13,891 bases of DNA from Gemmobacter sp. (GTDB taxonomy: Bacteria; Pseudomonadota; Alphaproteobacteria; Rhodobacterales; Rhodobacteraceae). The first letter of the stretch is position 1. The number at the start of each line of letters is the position of its first letter. Shown piece after piece: positions 1 through 7,346 of the stretch. The position numbers and the translations under genes are program-made. The DNA lies in NCBI GenBank assembly GCA_003509785.1, contig DOMY01000091.1, positions 1,351-15,241 on the forward strand. Direction: 5' to 3'. A model generated the notes under the pieces. That model was not told where the DNA came from. It saw nothing but the letters and a program-made list of their open reading frames with translations, and did not search any database.

Positions 1-224
1 CGCGCGGGCGGCTGCCCGATATTCCGCTGGGCTTTGGCACATTGAAATGGGTCGACTGGTGGCTGGTGCTGCTGGGCTTCGGTTTCGTTGCGGTCACGCT
101 GTTTGCACCGCAGGGTGTGGGCGGGTTGTTCGACTGGTTCCAGGGCCTGCGCCGTCCGGATCGCAAGGGCGCGCAGCTGGGCCCCGACGACGGCTCTCTG
201 CAGGAAAAGGAGGCCCATGAATGA
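1..224 (+). CDS. urtC: Urea ABC transporter permease UrtC, C-terminal end only
   Basis: The last 73 codons of a permease gene run in from the left edge; the reading frame begins at base 3 and stops at the TGA at 222-224. The visible peptide has one hydrophobic helix (WWLVLLGFGFVAVTLFAP) followed by a PQGVGGLFDW turn and a charged tail, which is how the UrtC/LivM permease family ends. UrtC is one of two inner-membrane subunits forming the channel of the urea importer. Identification leans on the context: the stop overlaps the urtD start as ATGA, and urtD and urtE follow. From the fragment alone it could be any LivM-type permease, but the two ATPases downstream are of the urea type. Confidence 0.85.
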   Translation, partial: RGRLPDIPLGFGTLKWVDWWLVLLGFGFVAVTLFAPQGVGGLFDWFQGLRRPDRKGAQLGPDDGSLQEKEAHE

Positions 225-961
225 GCGCGCTGCTGGAAGTTTCGGGCGTCTCTGTCACCTTCGACGGTTTCCGCGCCATCAACAACCTCAGCTTCGTGAT
301 CGGTGCGGCGGAACTGCGCGCGATCATCGGGCCGAATGGCGCGGGCAAGACGACCTTCATGGATATCGTCACCGGCAAGACCCGGCCTGATGAAGGCACG
401 GTGAGCTTTGGCGAAATTCCCCGCTCGCTTCTGAAGATGTCAGAAGCGCAGATCGCCCGCGCCGGGGTGGGCCGCAAGTTCCAGCGCCCGACGGTGTTCG
501 AGGATCAGACGGTGGCCGAAAACCTGACCATGGCGCTGAAGGCCAACCGGGCGCCGTTCAAGGTACTGTTCTGGAAGGAAACCGCTGCCGACCGTGCACA
601 GGTGGCCGAACTGGCCACAGAGGTGGGGCTGGGCGATCAGCTGGCCCGCAAATCCGGCGAGCTGAGCCATGGCCAGAAACAGTGGCTGGAAATCGGCATG
701 TTGCTGGCACAGGAGCCGCGGCTGTTGCTGGTCGATGAACCGGCAGCGGGCATGACCTTGGCAGAGCGGGAGCATACCACCAGCCTGTTGGTATCCCTGG
801 CGAAAACCCGGGCGGTGGTGGTGGTGGAGCATGACATGGAGTTTGTGCGCCGCCTGAACTGCAAGGTGACGGTGCTGCACGAAGGTTCGGTGCTGGCCGA
901 AGGATCGCTGGATCACGTCACCAAGAACCCGCAAGTCATCGAAGTTTATCTGGGGCGCTGA
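221..961 (+). CDS. urtD: Urea ABC transporter ATP-binding protein UrtD
   Basis: This 246-residue ABC ATPase is one of the two motor subunits of the urea importer UrtABCDE, acting on the cytoplasmic face of the permeases UrtB and UrtC. It has Walker A GPNGAGKT (residues 37-44), a signature written LSHGQ instead of LSGGQ (148-152), Walker B LLLVDEP (168-174) and the switch histidine H204. The LSHGQKQWLEIGMLL segment, the AAGMT turn and the GVGRKFQRPTVF loop are typical of UrtD and separate it from LivG. The ATG lies in an ATGA overlap with the urtC stop and has AGGAGG-like ribosome binding bases at about 205-213, so translation is probably coupled. urtE follows after one base. Confidence 0.93.
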   Translation: MSALLEVSGVSVTFDGFRAINNLSFVIGAAELRAIIGPNGAGKTTFMDIVTGKTRPDEGTVSFGEIPRSLLKMSEAQIARAGVGRKFQRPTVFEDQTVAENLTMALKANRAPFKVLFWKETAADRAQVAELATEVGLGDQLARKSGELSHGQKQWLEIGMLLAQEPRLLLVDEPAAGMTLAEREHTTSLLVSLAKTRAVVVVEHDMEFVRRLNCKVTVLHEGSVLAEGSLDHVTKNPQVIEVYLGR

Positions 962-962
962 G

Positions 963-1658
963 ATGTTGAAAACCGAAAACCTCACGCTTCACTATGGCGG
1001 CAGCCAGATCCTGCACGGCATTTCGATGCAGGCGAAGGCGGGCGAGGTGACCTGTATCATGGGCACCAATGGTGTGGGCAAGACCTCGCTGCTGAAGGCG
1101 ATCGCGGGCACGCATGGCCGATCTGGTGGCAAGCTGTGGCTGGATGGTGAAGAGGTGCCGAAATGCCCGCCACAGGCCATGGCGCGGCGCGGGCTGGCGG
1201 TGGTGCCACAGGGGCGGATGATCTTTCCGCTGCTGACGGTGACCGAAAATCTGCAGACCGGCTTTGCCCTGCTGCCGAAATCGGAACACAAGGTGCCGGA
1301 CGAAATCTATGATCTGTTTCCGGTGCTGAAGGATATGGCGCATCGCCGCGGCGGTGATCTGTCGGGCGGGCAGCAGCAGCAGCTGGCGATTGCCCGGGCG
1401 ATGATCATGAAGCCCAAGGTGCTGCTGCTGGATGAACCGACCGAAGGTATCCAGCCCAACATCATTCAGCAGATCGGCCGGGTCATCAGCTATCTGAAGG
1501 GCAAGGGCGGCATGGCCATCGTGCTGGTCGAACAGTATTTCGAATTCGCGCATGATCTGGCCGACAGTTTCTATGTGCTGAAACGCGGCGCTGTGGCGAT
1601 GGAAGGCACGAAGGAGACACTGACGAAAGAGACGCTGCGGGCGACTGTGTCGGTCTGA
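963..1658 (+). CDS. urtE: Urea ABC transporter ATP-binding protein UrtE
   Basis: This 231-residue ABC ATPase is the partner of UrtD in the urea importer. Visible motifs are Walker A GTNGVGKT (34-41), the PQGRMIFPLLTVTENL loop (82-97), LSGGQ followed by a glutamine run (133-140), and Walker B LLLDEP (154-159). EGIQPNIIQQIGRVI (161-175) is diagnostic for UrtE. The usual switch histidine is replaced by Q191 in LVEQ, which is normal for the LivF/UrtE branch. Length is standard. The start lies one base after the urtD stop with a weak GGGG ribosome site, so it is probably read from the same message. It is the last gene of the urt block here; a GC hairpin follows and the next gene is convergent. Confidence 0.94.
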   Translation: MLKTENLTLHYGGSQILHGISMQAKAGEVTCIMGTNGVGKTSLLKAIAGTHGRSGGKLWLDGEEVPKCPPQAMARRGLAVVPQGRMIFPLLTVTENLQTGFALLPKSEHKVPDEIYDLFPVLKDMAHRRGGDLSGGQQQQLAIARAMIMKPKVLLLDEPTEGIQPNIIQQIGRVISYLKGKGGMAIVLVEQYFEFAHDLADSFYVLKRGAVAMEGTKETLTKETLRATVSV

Positions 1659-1675
1659 ATGTCTGGCGTGGCGAA

Positions 1676-1699
1676 CCCTCCCCCTGAGAGGGGGGAGGG
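1676..1699. terminator. Hairpin between convergent urtE and lysR genes
   Basis: Arms CCCTCCCCCT (1676-1685) and AGGGGGGAGGG (1689-1699) pair around a GAG loop, with one bulged G. It sits 17 bases after the urtE stop and 22 bases before the end of the convergent LysR gene, the place for a shared terminator. Neither strand has a clear U-tract after the stem, so it may act as an mRNA end stabiliser or a Rho-assisted stop rather than a classic intrinsic terminator. Confidence 0.5.
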
Positions 1700-1721
1700 A
1701 GGGGGGAACACACTGCCGCAA

Positions 1722-2639
1722 TCACCAGGCCAGCAGTTCTTCACCCCGGCCGCCTGACACCTCTTTCACCAGCCATTCGCGGAAAGCGGCCACCGGCGGA
1801 TAATCTGCGGCAGTCAGCGGCCAGACCAGATAATAGCTGCCCGCGCTGGGCACCGGCCCGCCGCAGGCAGCAACCAACCGCCCCTCGGCCAGCTCGGCTT
1901 TCGCCAGAAACTCTGGCAGCAGCGCAATGCCCATCCCATAGATGGCAGACTGGATCATCGCCCCGAACTGATCGAACAGCATCCCCAGCGGTGCCGCCTC
2001 TGTCACGCCATGATGCGCGAACCACCCCGCCCAGGCATCAGGCCGGGTTTCCAGCTGCAAGAGCGGCAGGCCGATCAGATCGCGTGGGCTGCGCACCGGA
2101 TGGCTGGCCAGAAAGCCCGGCGCGGCGCAGGCCACCATGCTTTCGCCGAACAGCCGGGCAAAACCGGCATCGGGCCAGGTCGCCTCGCCGAAATGGATGG
2201 CGGCGTCAAAGCCTTCCTCGGCGAAATCGAAGGGCCGCAGCCGGGTGCCCAGGTTGATCGTCACCCCCGGATGATCGCGCAGGAACCCCGGCAGCCGCGG
2301 CGCCAGCCAGCGGGTGCCGAAGGTTGGCAGGATCGAAAGCGCGAGCGTGCCGCCCCCGGGGGTCGAACGCACCCGCATGGAGGCCCGGCTGACCAGATCC
2401 AGCGCCCGGGCCACTTCGCGTGCATAGGACAGCGCATTGACGGTGGGCACCAGCCTGCGCCCTTCGCGGCGGAACAGCTGCACCCCAAGCTGCGCCTCCA
2501 GATTCTGGATCAGACGGCTGACCGCGCCCTGTGTCAGGCTCAGATCCTGCGCTGCGGCCATGGTCGATCCGGTGCGGATCACCGATTCAAAGGCCGTCAG
2601 CAACGAAACCGAGGGCAGCAGGCGCCGGGGGGTAGCCAT
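1722..2639 (-). CDS. LysR-family transcriptional regulator (GcvA/GcdR-like)
   Basis: A 305-residue LysR-type regulator. The N-terminal winged helix-turn-helix is clear (about residues 12-65: LTAFESVIRTGSTMAAA, then LSLTQGAVSRLIQNLEAQLG and VQLFRREGRRLVPT), followed by an effector-binding domain (about 95-295). I chose the ATG at 2639 rather than the in-frame ATG at 2672 because a GGAG ribosome site lies 10 bases upstream of it and the family begins with such a short lead. It is divergent from gcdH across 103 bases, the classic arrangement of a LysR regulator and its target, and known GcdR proteins in Pseudomonas control glutaryl-CoA dehydrogenase in this layout. Regulation of gcdH, and autoregulation, are inferred; the effector (glutarate or an intermediate) cannot be read from the sequence. 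Confidence 0.85.
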   Translation of the reverse strand: MATPRRLLPSVSLLTAFESVIRTGSTMAAAQDLSLTQGAVSRLIQNLEAQLGVQLFRREGRRLVPTVNALSYAREVARALDLVSRASMRVRSTPGGGTLALSILPTFGTRWLAPRLPGFLRDHPGVTINLGTRLRPFDFAEEGFDAAIHFGEATWPDAGFARLFGESMVACAAPGFLASHPVRSPRDLIGLPLLQLETRPDAWAGWFAHHGVTEAAPLGMLFDQFGAMIQSAIYGMGIALLPEFLAKAELAEGRLVAACGGPVPSAGSYYLVWPLTAADYPPVAAFREWLVKEVSGGRGEELLAW

Positions 2640-2642
2640 GAT

Positions 2643-2742
2643 ATATGTGCTCCATACATGGATTGAGGCCAATCTAGCGTTATTCTGCCGGGATGAAATC
2701 CCCTATACACATATGCAACGCATCATCCGAAAGGCAGCCCCC
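2643..2742. promoter_or_regulatory. Divergent lysR/gcdH control region with clustered dyads
   Basis: Within about 50 bases there are three perfect inverted repeats: TCCAT-AC-ATGGA (2651-2662), GATTG-AGGC-CAATC (2661-2674) and GGGAT-GAA-ATCCC (2690-2702). A longer-range pair, ATATGTG (2643-2649) and CACATAT (2708-2714), encloses them. A possible gcdH -10 box TATACA lies at 2704-2709, but no convincing -35 was found. The first dyad overlaps the lysR ribosome site. LysR proteins usually bind interrupted dyads with a T-N11-A core, so these are candidate operators; assigning any one of them is inference. Confidence 0.45.
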
Positions 2743-3951
2743 ATGGCCCTGAAACCCAAAGACGCCCCTGATCTTGGCCGGTTCGACTGGGAAGACCCCT
2801 TCCGTCTGAATGATCAGCTGACCGAGGAAGAGCGCGCCCTGCGCGATGGTGCCCGCGCCTATGCGCAGGACAAGCTGCAGCCCCGCGTCACCGCCGCCTT
2901 CCGTGACGAGGTGACCGAGGCAGAGATTTTCCGCGAAATGGGCGATATGGGCCTGCTGGGCGTGACGGTGCCCGAGGAATACGGCGGGCTTGGCGCCTCT
3001 TATGTCGCCTATGGCCTCGTCGCCCGCGAGGTGGAGCGGGTGGACAGCGGCTATCGTTCGATGATGTCGGTGCAATCCTCGCTGGTGATGTATCCGATCT
3101 ATGCCTATGGCAGCGAGGAACAGCGCCGGAAATATCTGCCGAAACTGGCCTCGGGCGAATACATCGGCTGCTTCGGTCTGACAGAACCCGATGCCGGGTC
3201 AGACCCGGCAGGGATGAAGACGGTCGCCCGCAAAACGGCGAATGGCTATGTGCTGAACGGCGCCAAGATGTGGATTTCCAACGCGCCTATCGCGGATGTT
3301 TTCGTGGTCTGGGCGAAATCCGAGGCGCATGGCGGCAAGATCCGCGGCTTCGTGCTGGACAAGGGCATGAAGGGCCTGAGCGCGCCGAAGATCGGCGGCA
3401 AGCTGTCGCTGCGCGCCTCGATCACCGGCGAGATCGTGATGAAGGATGTGGAAGTGGGCGAAGACGCCTTGCTGCCCAATGTCGAGGGTCTGAAAGGCCC
3501 GTTCGGCTGCCTGAACCGCGCCCGCTATGGCATCAGCTGGGGGGTGATGGGCGCCGCAGAGTTTTGCCTGAACGCTGCCCGCCAGTATGGGCTGGATCGC
3601 AAGCAGTTCAACAAGCCGATTGCCGGGACGCAGCTTTACCAGCTGAAACTGGCCAATATGCTGACCGAAATCAGCCTTGGCCTGCAGGCCAGCCTGCGCG
3701 TCGGCCGGTTGATGGACGAGGCGAATGCCGCACCGGAAATGATCTCGCTCATCAAGCGCAACAATTGCGGCAAGGCGCTGGAGATCGCCCGCTGGTCCCG
3801 CGACATGCACGGCGGCAATGGCATTCAGGAAGATTTCCAGATCATGCGCCATATGGTGAACCTTGAAACGGTGAACACCTATGAGGGCACACATGATGTT
3901 CATGCCCTCATCCTTGGCCGCGCCATCACCGGCCTGCAGGCCTTTTTCTGA
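2743..3951 (+). CDS. gcdH: Glutaryl-CoA dehydrogenase
   Basis: This 402-residue flavoprotein oxidises and decarboxylates glutaryl-CoA to crotonyl-CoA, the step where lysine, hydroxylysine and tryptophan breakdown meet. The whole sequence follows the GCDH subfamily of acyl-CoA dehydrogenases: FDWEDPF near the start, SGYRSMMSVQSSL with the carboxylate-binding arginine (R105), CFGLTEPDAGSDP around residue 150, ISWGVMGAAE, then MHGGNGIQEDF and TYEGTHD carrying the catalytic base (E381). Substrate specificity is therefore better supported than usual for this superfamily. The ATG at 2743 has a GAAAGG site about 9 bases upstream; longer in-frame starts (for example 2713) lack one. It is divergent from a LysR regulator and followed by a 97-base spacer and a fused E1 dehydrogenase gene. 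Confidence 0.94.
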   Translation: MALKPKDAPDLGRFDWEDPFRLNDQLTEEERALRDGARAYAQDKLQPRVTAAFRDEVTEAEIFREMGDMGLLGVTVPEEYGGLGASYVAYGLVAREVERVDSGYRSMMSVQSSLVMYPIYAYGSEEQRRKYLPKLASGEYIGCFGLTEPDAGSDPAGMKTVARKTANGYVLNGAKMWISNAPIADVFVVWAKSEAHGGKIRGFVLDKGMKGLSAPKIGGKLSLRASITGEIVMKDVEVGEDALLPNVEGLKGPFGCLNRARYGISWGVMGAAEFCLNAARQYGLDRKQFNKPIAGTQLYQLKLANMLTEISLGLQASLRVGRLMDEANAAPEMISLIKRNNCGKALEIARWSRDMHGGNGIQEDFQIMRHMVNLETVNTYEGTHDVHALILGRAITGLQAFF

Positions 3952-3957
3952 GACACA

Positions 3958-4030
3958 GGCCGGGGCAGGGCGCCAAAAGTTTTGAAAACTTTTGCAAATT
4001 TCTTTGAAGAAATTTGCCTGCGCCCCGGCC
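3958..4030. repeat. Compound palindrome: two AT-rich hairpins inside a GC-rich outer stem
   Basis: Three nested perfect inverted repeats are seen. Hairpin 1 has arms CAAAAGTTTT (3974-3983) and AAAACTTTTG (3985-3994) around one base. Hairpin 2 has arms CAAATTTCTT (3995-4004) and AAGAAATTTG (4007-4016) around two bases and directly abuts hairpin 1. An outer pair GGCCGGGGC (3958-3966) and GCCCCGGCC (4022-4030) encloses both; GCAGG (3965-3969) can also pair with CCTGC (4017-4021). The RNA could fold as a three-way junction. It starts 7 bases after the gcdH stop and ends 8 bases before the E1 ribosome site. It could be a terminator or processing signal between the two genes, or one copy of a dispersed repeat. 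Confidence 0.7.
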
Positions 4031-4048
4031 ATTGCCCAAGGATCAGCG

Positions 4049-6238
4049 ATGGATCGCGCCGATATCGTTCACGACAATTTCCTGCGCCGCATCGCGTCGC
4101 GGGATTTTCCGCATGGCACCGCCCCTTCGGGGCCGCTGTCGCCGCAGCAGGCGGTGGAAATCTACCGCGCCGCCTGCCTGTCCCGTGCGCTGGACCGGCA
4201 AAGCCGGGTGATGCAGCGGGCAGGCCAGGGGTTCTATACCATCGGCTCGTCAGGACATGAGGGGCTGGCGGCTGTGGCCTCTGCCCTGCGCCCGACCGAT
4301 ATGGCCTTCCTGCATTACCGCGATGCCGCCTTCCAGATCGCCCGCGCGGGCCAGGTGCCGGGCCAGACCATTGCCTGGGATATGCTGCTGTCCTTCGCGG
4401 CCAGCAGCGAGGATCCGATTTCCGGCGGGCGGCACAAGGTTCTGGGATCCAAGGCGCTGAACATTCCGCCGCAGACCTCGACCATCGCCAGCCATCTGCC
4501 CAAGGCGGTGGGGGCGGCCTATGCCATCGGTGCGGCCCGCCGCCATCGCCCCGAACATGCCGAATTGCCCGAAGATGGCATTGTTTATTGCAGCTTCGGC
4601 GATGCCAGCGCCAACCACTCTACCGCGCAAGGTGCCTTCAACACGGCGCAATGGACCAGCTATCAGTCGATCCCCTTGCCGCTGCTGTTCTGCTGCGAAG
4701 ACAACGGCATCGGCATTTCCACCCGCACGCCCAAGGGCTGGATCGCTGCCAGCTTTCAGAACCGGCCCGGGCTGAAGTATTTTACCTGCGACGGGCTGGA
4801 TATCTTCGCCACCTATGCCACAGCGTTGGAGGCGGCGCATTACGTGCGCAGCCGCCGCAAACCCGCTTTCCTGCACATCCGCACCATCCGGCTTTATGGC
4901 CATGCCGGGGCTGACATGCCCACCACCTATCTTCCCCGCGAAATGGTCGAGGCGGAAGAAGCGCAGGATCCGCTGCTGCATATGGTGCGCGGGCTTGATC
5001 AGATCGGTGCCATGTCTGCGCCCGAGGCTTTGCAGGTCTATCACGACACCAACGCCCGTGTGGCCCGCATCGCGGCCGAGGCCGTCACCCGGCCCCGGTT
5101 GCAGACGGCAGCAGATGTCATGGCTGCGCTGATCCCGCCAAAGCGCGCCTGCCTTCCGACCAATGGCCCTTCAGCCGAAACGCGGGCAGCAGCCTTTGGC
5201 AGCGATATGAAGCAGATGGCCGAACCGCAGATCATGTCGCGTCTTATCAACTGGGCGCTGACAGACCTGATGCTGGCGCACCGCGAAATCGTCATGATGG
5301 GCGAGGATGTCGGCCGCAAAGGTGGCGTCTATGGCGTGACGCAGAAACTCCAGGCCCGCTTCGGGCAAGATCGGATGATCGACACCCTGCTGGATGAACA
5401 AAGCATCCTGGGTCTGGCCATCGGCATGGCGCAGAACGGGTTCATCCCGATGCCGGAAATCCAGTTCCTCGCCTATCTGCACAATGCCGAGGATCAGCTG
5501 CGCGGCGAGGCGGCAACGCTGCCGTTCTTTTCCAACGGGCAATATACCAACCCGATGGTGCTGCGTATCGCGGGGCTGGGCTATCAGAAGGGGTTCGGCG
5601 GGCATTTCCACAATGACAATTCGGTAGCGGTGCTGCGCGACATTCCGGGGCTGATCCTTGCCTGTCCGTCGAACGGCGCGGATGCTGCGAAAATGCTGCG
5701 GGAATGTGTGCGGCTGGCGCGGGAGGAGCAGCGTTTGGTTGTCTTTCTCGAACCTATCGCGCTTTATCCGATGCGCGATCTGCACGATGACAAAGATGGC
5801 GGCTGGATGTGCCACTACCCAGACCCGTCAGAGGTGATCCCCTTCGGGCAGGTTGGCCTGCATGGCGCGGGGGAGGATCTGGCCATTGTCACTTTCGGCA
5901 ATGGCACCTATCTGGCGCGCCAGGCCGAACCGGCGCTGACCGCTGCGGGCATCCGCACAAGGATCATCGACACTCGTTGGCTGTCGCCCCTGCCGAAAGA
6001 CGCGCTGACGGCAGCAGTGCAGGGCGCGCGCCACATCCTGATCGTGGATGAAACCCGCCATACCGGCGGTATGGCCGAGGCGCTGATGGCGCATTTCCAC
6101 GAGGTTGCGCAGGTGCCCCTGGTCCGGCTGACGGCCGAAGACAGCTTCATCGCCACCGGCCCGGCCTATGCCGCAACCATGCCGTCGTGCGGTTCGATCA
6201 TCGCGGCCGCCAAGGCACTGGTGGAGAAGGCAGAATGA
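4049..6238 (+). CDS. Fused alpha/beta E1 component of a 2-oxo acid dehydrogenase (thiamine diphosphate dependent)
   Basis: A 729-residue protein joining an E1-alpha-like half (about residues 35-350) to an E1-beta-like half (about 395-725), which are usually separate proteins in branched-chain 2-oxo acid dehydrogenases. The alpha half shows HYRDAAF (89-95), the GGRHK loop (127-130), and the thiamine diphosphate motif from GDAS (184-187) to EDNG (217-220). The beta half has GEDVG (418-422), the cofactor-activating glutamate E450 in LLDEQ, and GGHFHNDN with candidate catalytic histidines (H519, H521). No lipoyl domain or E2/E3 gene is visible. Lying between gcdH and a saccharopine dehydrogenase family gene, it may decarboxylate 2-oxoadipate to feed glutaryl-CoA; a branched-chain 2-oxo acid is the alternative. 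The ATG at 4049 has AAGGA 6 bases upstream. The stop overlaps the next gene (ATGA). Confidence 0.85.
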   Translation: MDRADIVHDNFLRRIASRDFPHGTAPSGPLSPQQAVEIYRAACLSRALDRQSRVMQRAGQGFYTIGSSGHEGLAAVASALRPTDMAFLHYRDAAFQIARAGQVPGQTIAWDMLLSFAASSEDPISGGRHKVLGSKALNIPPQTSTIASHLPKAVGAAYAIGAARRHRPEHAELPEDGIVYCSFGDASANHSTAQGAFNTAQWTSYQSIPLPLLFCCEDNGIGISTRTPKGWIAASFQNRPGLKYFTCDGLDIFATYATALEAAHYVRSRRKPAFLHIRTIRLYGHAGADMPTTYLPREMVEAEEAQDPLLHMVRGLDQIGAMSAPEALQVYHDTNARVARIAAEAVTRPRLQTAADVMAALIPPKRACLPTNGPSAETRAAAFGSDMKQMAEPQIMSRLINWALTDLMLAHREIVMMGEDVGRKGGVYGVTQKLQARFGQDRMIDTLLDEQSILGLAIGMAQNGFIPMPEIQFLAYLHNAEDQLRGEAATLPFFSNGQYTNPMVLRIAGLGYQKGFGGHFHNDNSVAVLRDIPGLILACPSNGADAAKMLRECVRLAREEQRLVVFLEPIALYPMRDLHDDKDGGWMCHYPDPSEVIPFGQVGLHGAGEDLAIVTFGNGTYLARQAEPALTAAGIRTRIIDTRWLSPLPKDALTAAVQGARHILIVDETRHTGGMAEALMAHFHEVAQVPLVRLTAEDSFIATGPAYAATMPSCGSIIAAAKALVEKAE

Positions 6239-7290
6239 CCCAGCCCCTTGCACAAACCCGGCGGAAAACGGCAGTTCTGATCTGCCCGGGACGCGGAACC
6301 TATACAAAATCAGAGCTTGGCAGCCTGCAGCGCCATTTCCACGATCCAGGCCTCATGGCCGAATTCGACCGGCGCAGGCAGGCGGCCGGGCAGGAAACGC
6401 TGACGGCACTGGATGGCGCAGCAACCTATTCCGTCGCGAAGCACACGCGGGGCGACAATGCCTCGGCGCTGATCTATGCCTGCACGCTGGCCGATGCCCG
6501 CGCCGTGCAGGGCATTGATATTGTTGCGGTCACCGGCAATTCCATGGGCTGGTATTCCGCGCTGGCCTGCGGGGGCGCGCTTTCTGCCGAGGCAGGGTTC
6601 GAGGTGGTCAACACCATGGGCACGCTGATGCAGCAGCATCTGATCGGCGGCCAGCTGATCTACCCTTTCGTGGATGAGGACTGGCGGCCAAATCTGGCGC
6701 GCAAGGCCGAAATCCTGCAACTGGTGGCACAGATCGCGGAACGTCCGGGGCATGTGCTTGCGCTGTCCATCGACCTTGGCGGGATGCTCGTGCTTGCGGG
6801 CAATGAGCCGGGCCTGAAAGCCTTCGAGGCTGCCGTGCCGCCGGTTCAGGCGCGCTTTCCCATGCGGCTGGCCAATCATGCGGCCTTTCACACGGCGCTG
6901 CAGGCGCCAGTGGCCGAAGCCGGGCGGGCGCGGTTGCCGCAGACGCTGTTCGGTGCGCCGCAACTGCCGTTGATCGACGGGCGCGGCGCAATCTGGTGGC
7001 CCGGCAGCAGCGACCCTGTCGCGTTGCGCGATTACACGTTGGGTCATCAGGTGGTGGAATCTTACGATTTCACCCGCGCCATCACGACCGCCGCCCGCGA
7101 ATTCGCGCCGGATCTGTTCATCATCGCAGGGCCGGGCACCACTTTGGGTGGGGCGGTGGCGCAGGCGCTGATTTTGGGGCAGTGGCGGGGGATGCAGTCG
7201 AAGGCTGATTTTCAAACCCGGCAAGAGGCCGAGCCGCTTTTGCTGTCCATGGGGCTGGCCAGCCAGCGCGGGCTTGCCACCGGCGGCTGA
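6235..7290 (+). CDS. Divergent FabD-like (malonyltransferase-fold) acyltransferase
   Basis: This 351-residue protein has the fold signature of ACP malonyltransferases: a nucleophile elbow GNSMG (S103) after a strand, and HAAFHTAL carrying the likely partner histidine (H219). Two residues normally fixed in FabD differ. The oxyanion-hole glutamine of the N-terminal PGQGSQ motif is an arginine (R20 in CPGRGTY), and the arginine that grips the malonyl carboxylate in RGxxMQ is a methionine (M128 in MGTLMQ). It is therefore unlikely to be the housekeeping FabD and probably moves another acyl group. The start overlaps the E1 stop as ATGA, so the two products are translationally coupled and probably work together. 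What acceptor it uses (CoA, ACP or a lipoyl domain) is unknown. An intrinsic terminator follows. Confidence 0.8.
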   Translation: MTQPLAQTRRKTAVLICPGRGTYTKSELGSLQRHFHDPGLMAEFDRRRQAAGQETLTALDGAATYSVAKHTRGDNASALIYACTLADARAVQGIDIVAVTGNSMGWYSALACGGALSAEAGFEVVNTMGTLMQQHLIGGQLIYPFVDEDWRPNLARKAEILQLVAQIAERPGHVLALSIDLGGMLVLAGNEPGLKAFEAAVPPVQARFPMRLANHAAFHTALQAPVAEAGRARLPQTLFGAPQLPLIDGRGAIWWPGSSDPVALRDYTLGHQVVESYDFTRAITTAAREFAPDLFIIAGPGTTLGGAVAQALILGQWRGMQSKADFQTRQEAEPLLLSMGLASQRGLATGG

Positions 7291-7314
7291 ACAGCCTGAT
7301 CGCCGAAAGGACAG

Positions 7315-7346
7315 GGCCGGGCCATCTGCCCGGCCTTTGTCATTTT
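7315..7346 (+). terminator. Intrinsic terminator after the E1/acyltransferase genes
   Basis: A perfect 8-bp GC stem, GGCCGGGC (7315-7322) with GCCCGGCC (7328-7335), has a CATCT loop and is followed by TTTGTCATTTT. It starts 24 bases after the acyltransferase stop, so it should end the gcdH/E1/acyltransferase message and isolate the next gene. Confidence 0.8.

Noticed and set aside
440..1721. Long minus-strand open frames opposite urtD and urtE
   Set aside because: They lie wholly antisense to well-identified ABC ATPase genes, have low-complexity His/Arg/Gln-rich translations typical of antisense GC-rich DNA, and show no family resemblance.
2437..2742. N-terminal extension of gcdH reaching back into the lysR gene
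   Set aside because: It overlaps the divergent regulator and the spacer; the family begins near the ATG at 2743, which has a ribosome site.
3199..4032. 277-residue minus-strand open frame opposite gcdH
   Set aside because: It is a shadow of the gcdH coding frame; the plus strand has clear glutaryl-CoA dehydrogenase motifs throughout.
3992..4048. Upstream TTG start adding 19 residues to the E1 protein
   Set aside because: The extra codons are made of the palindromic element, and the ATG at 4049 has a well-placed AAGGA site.
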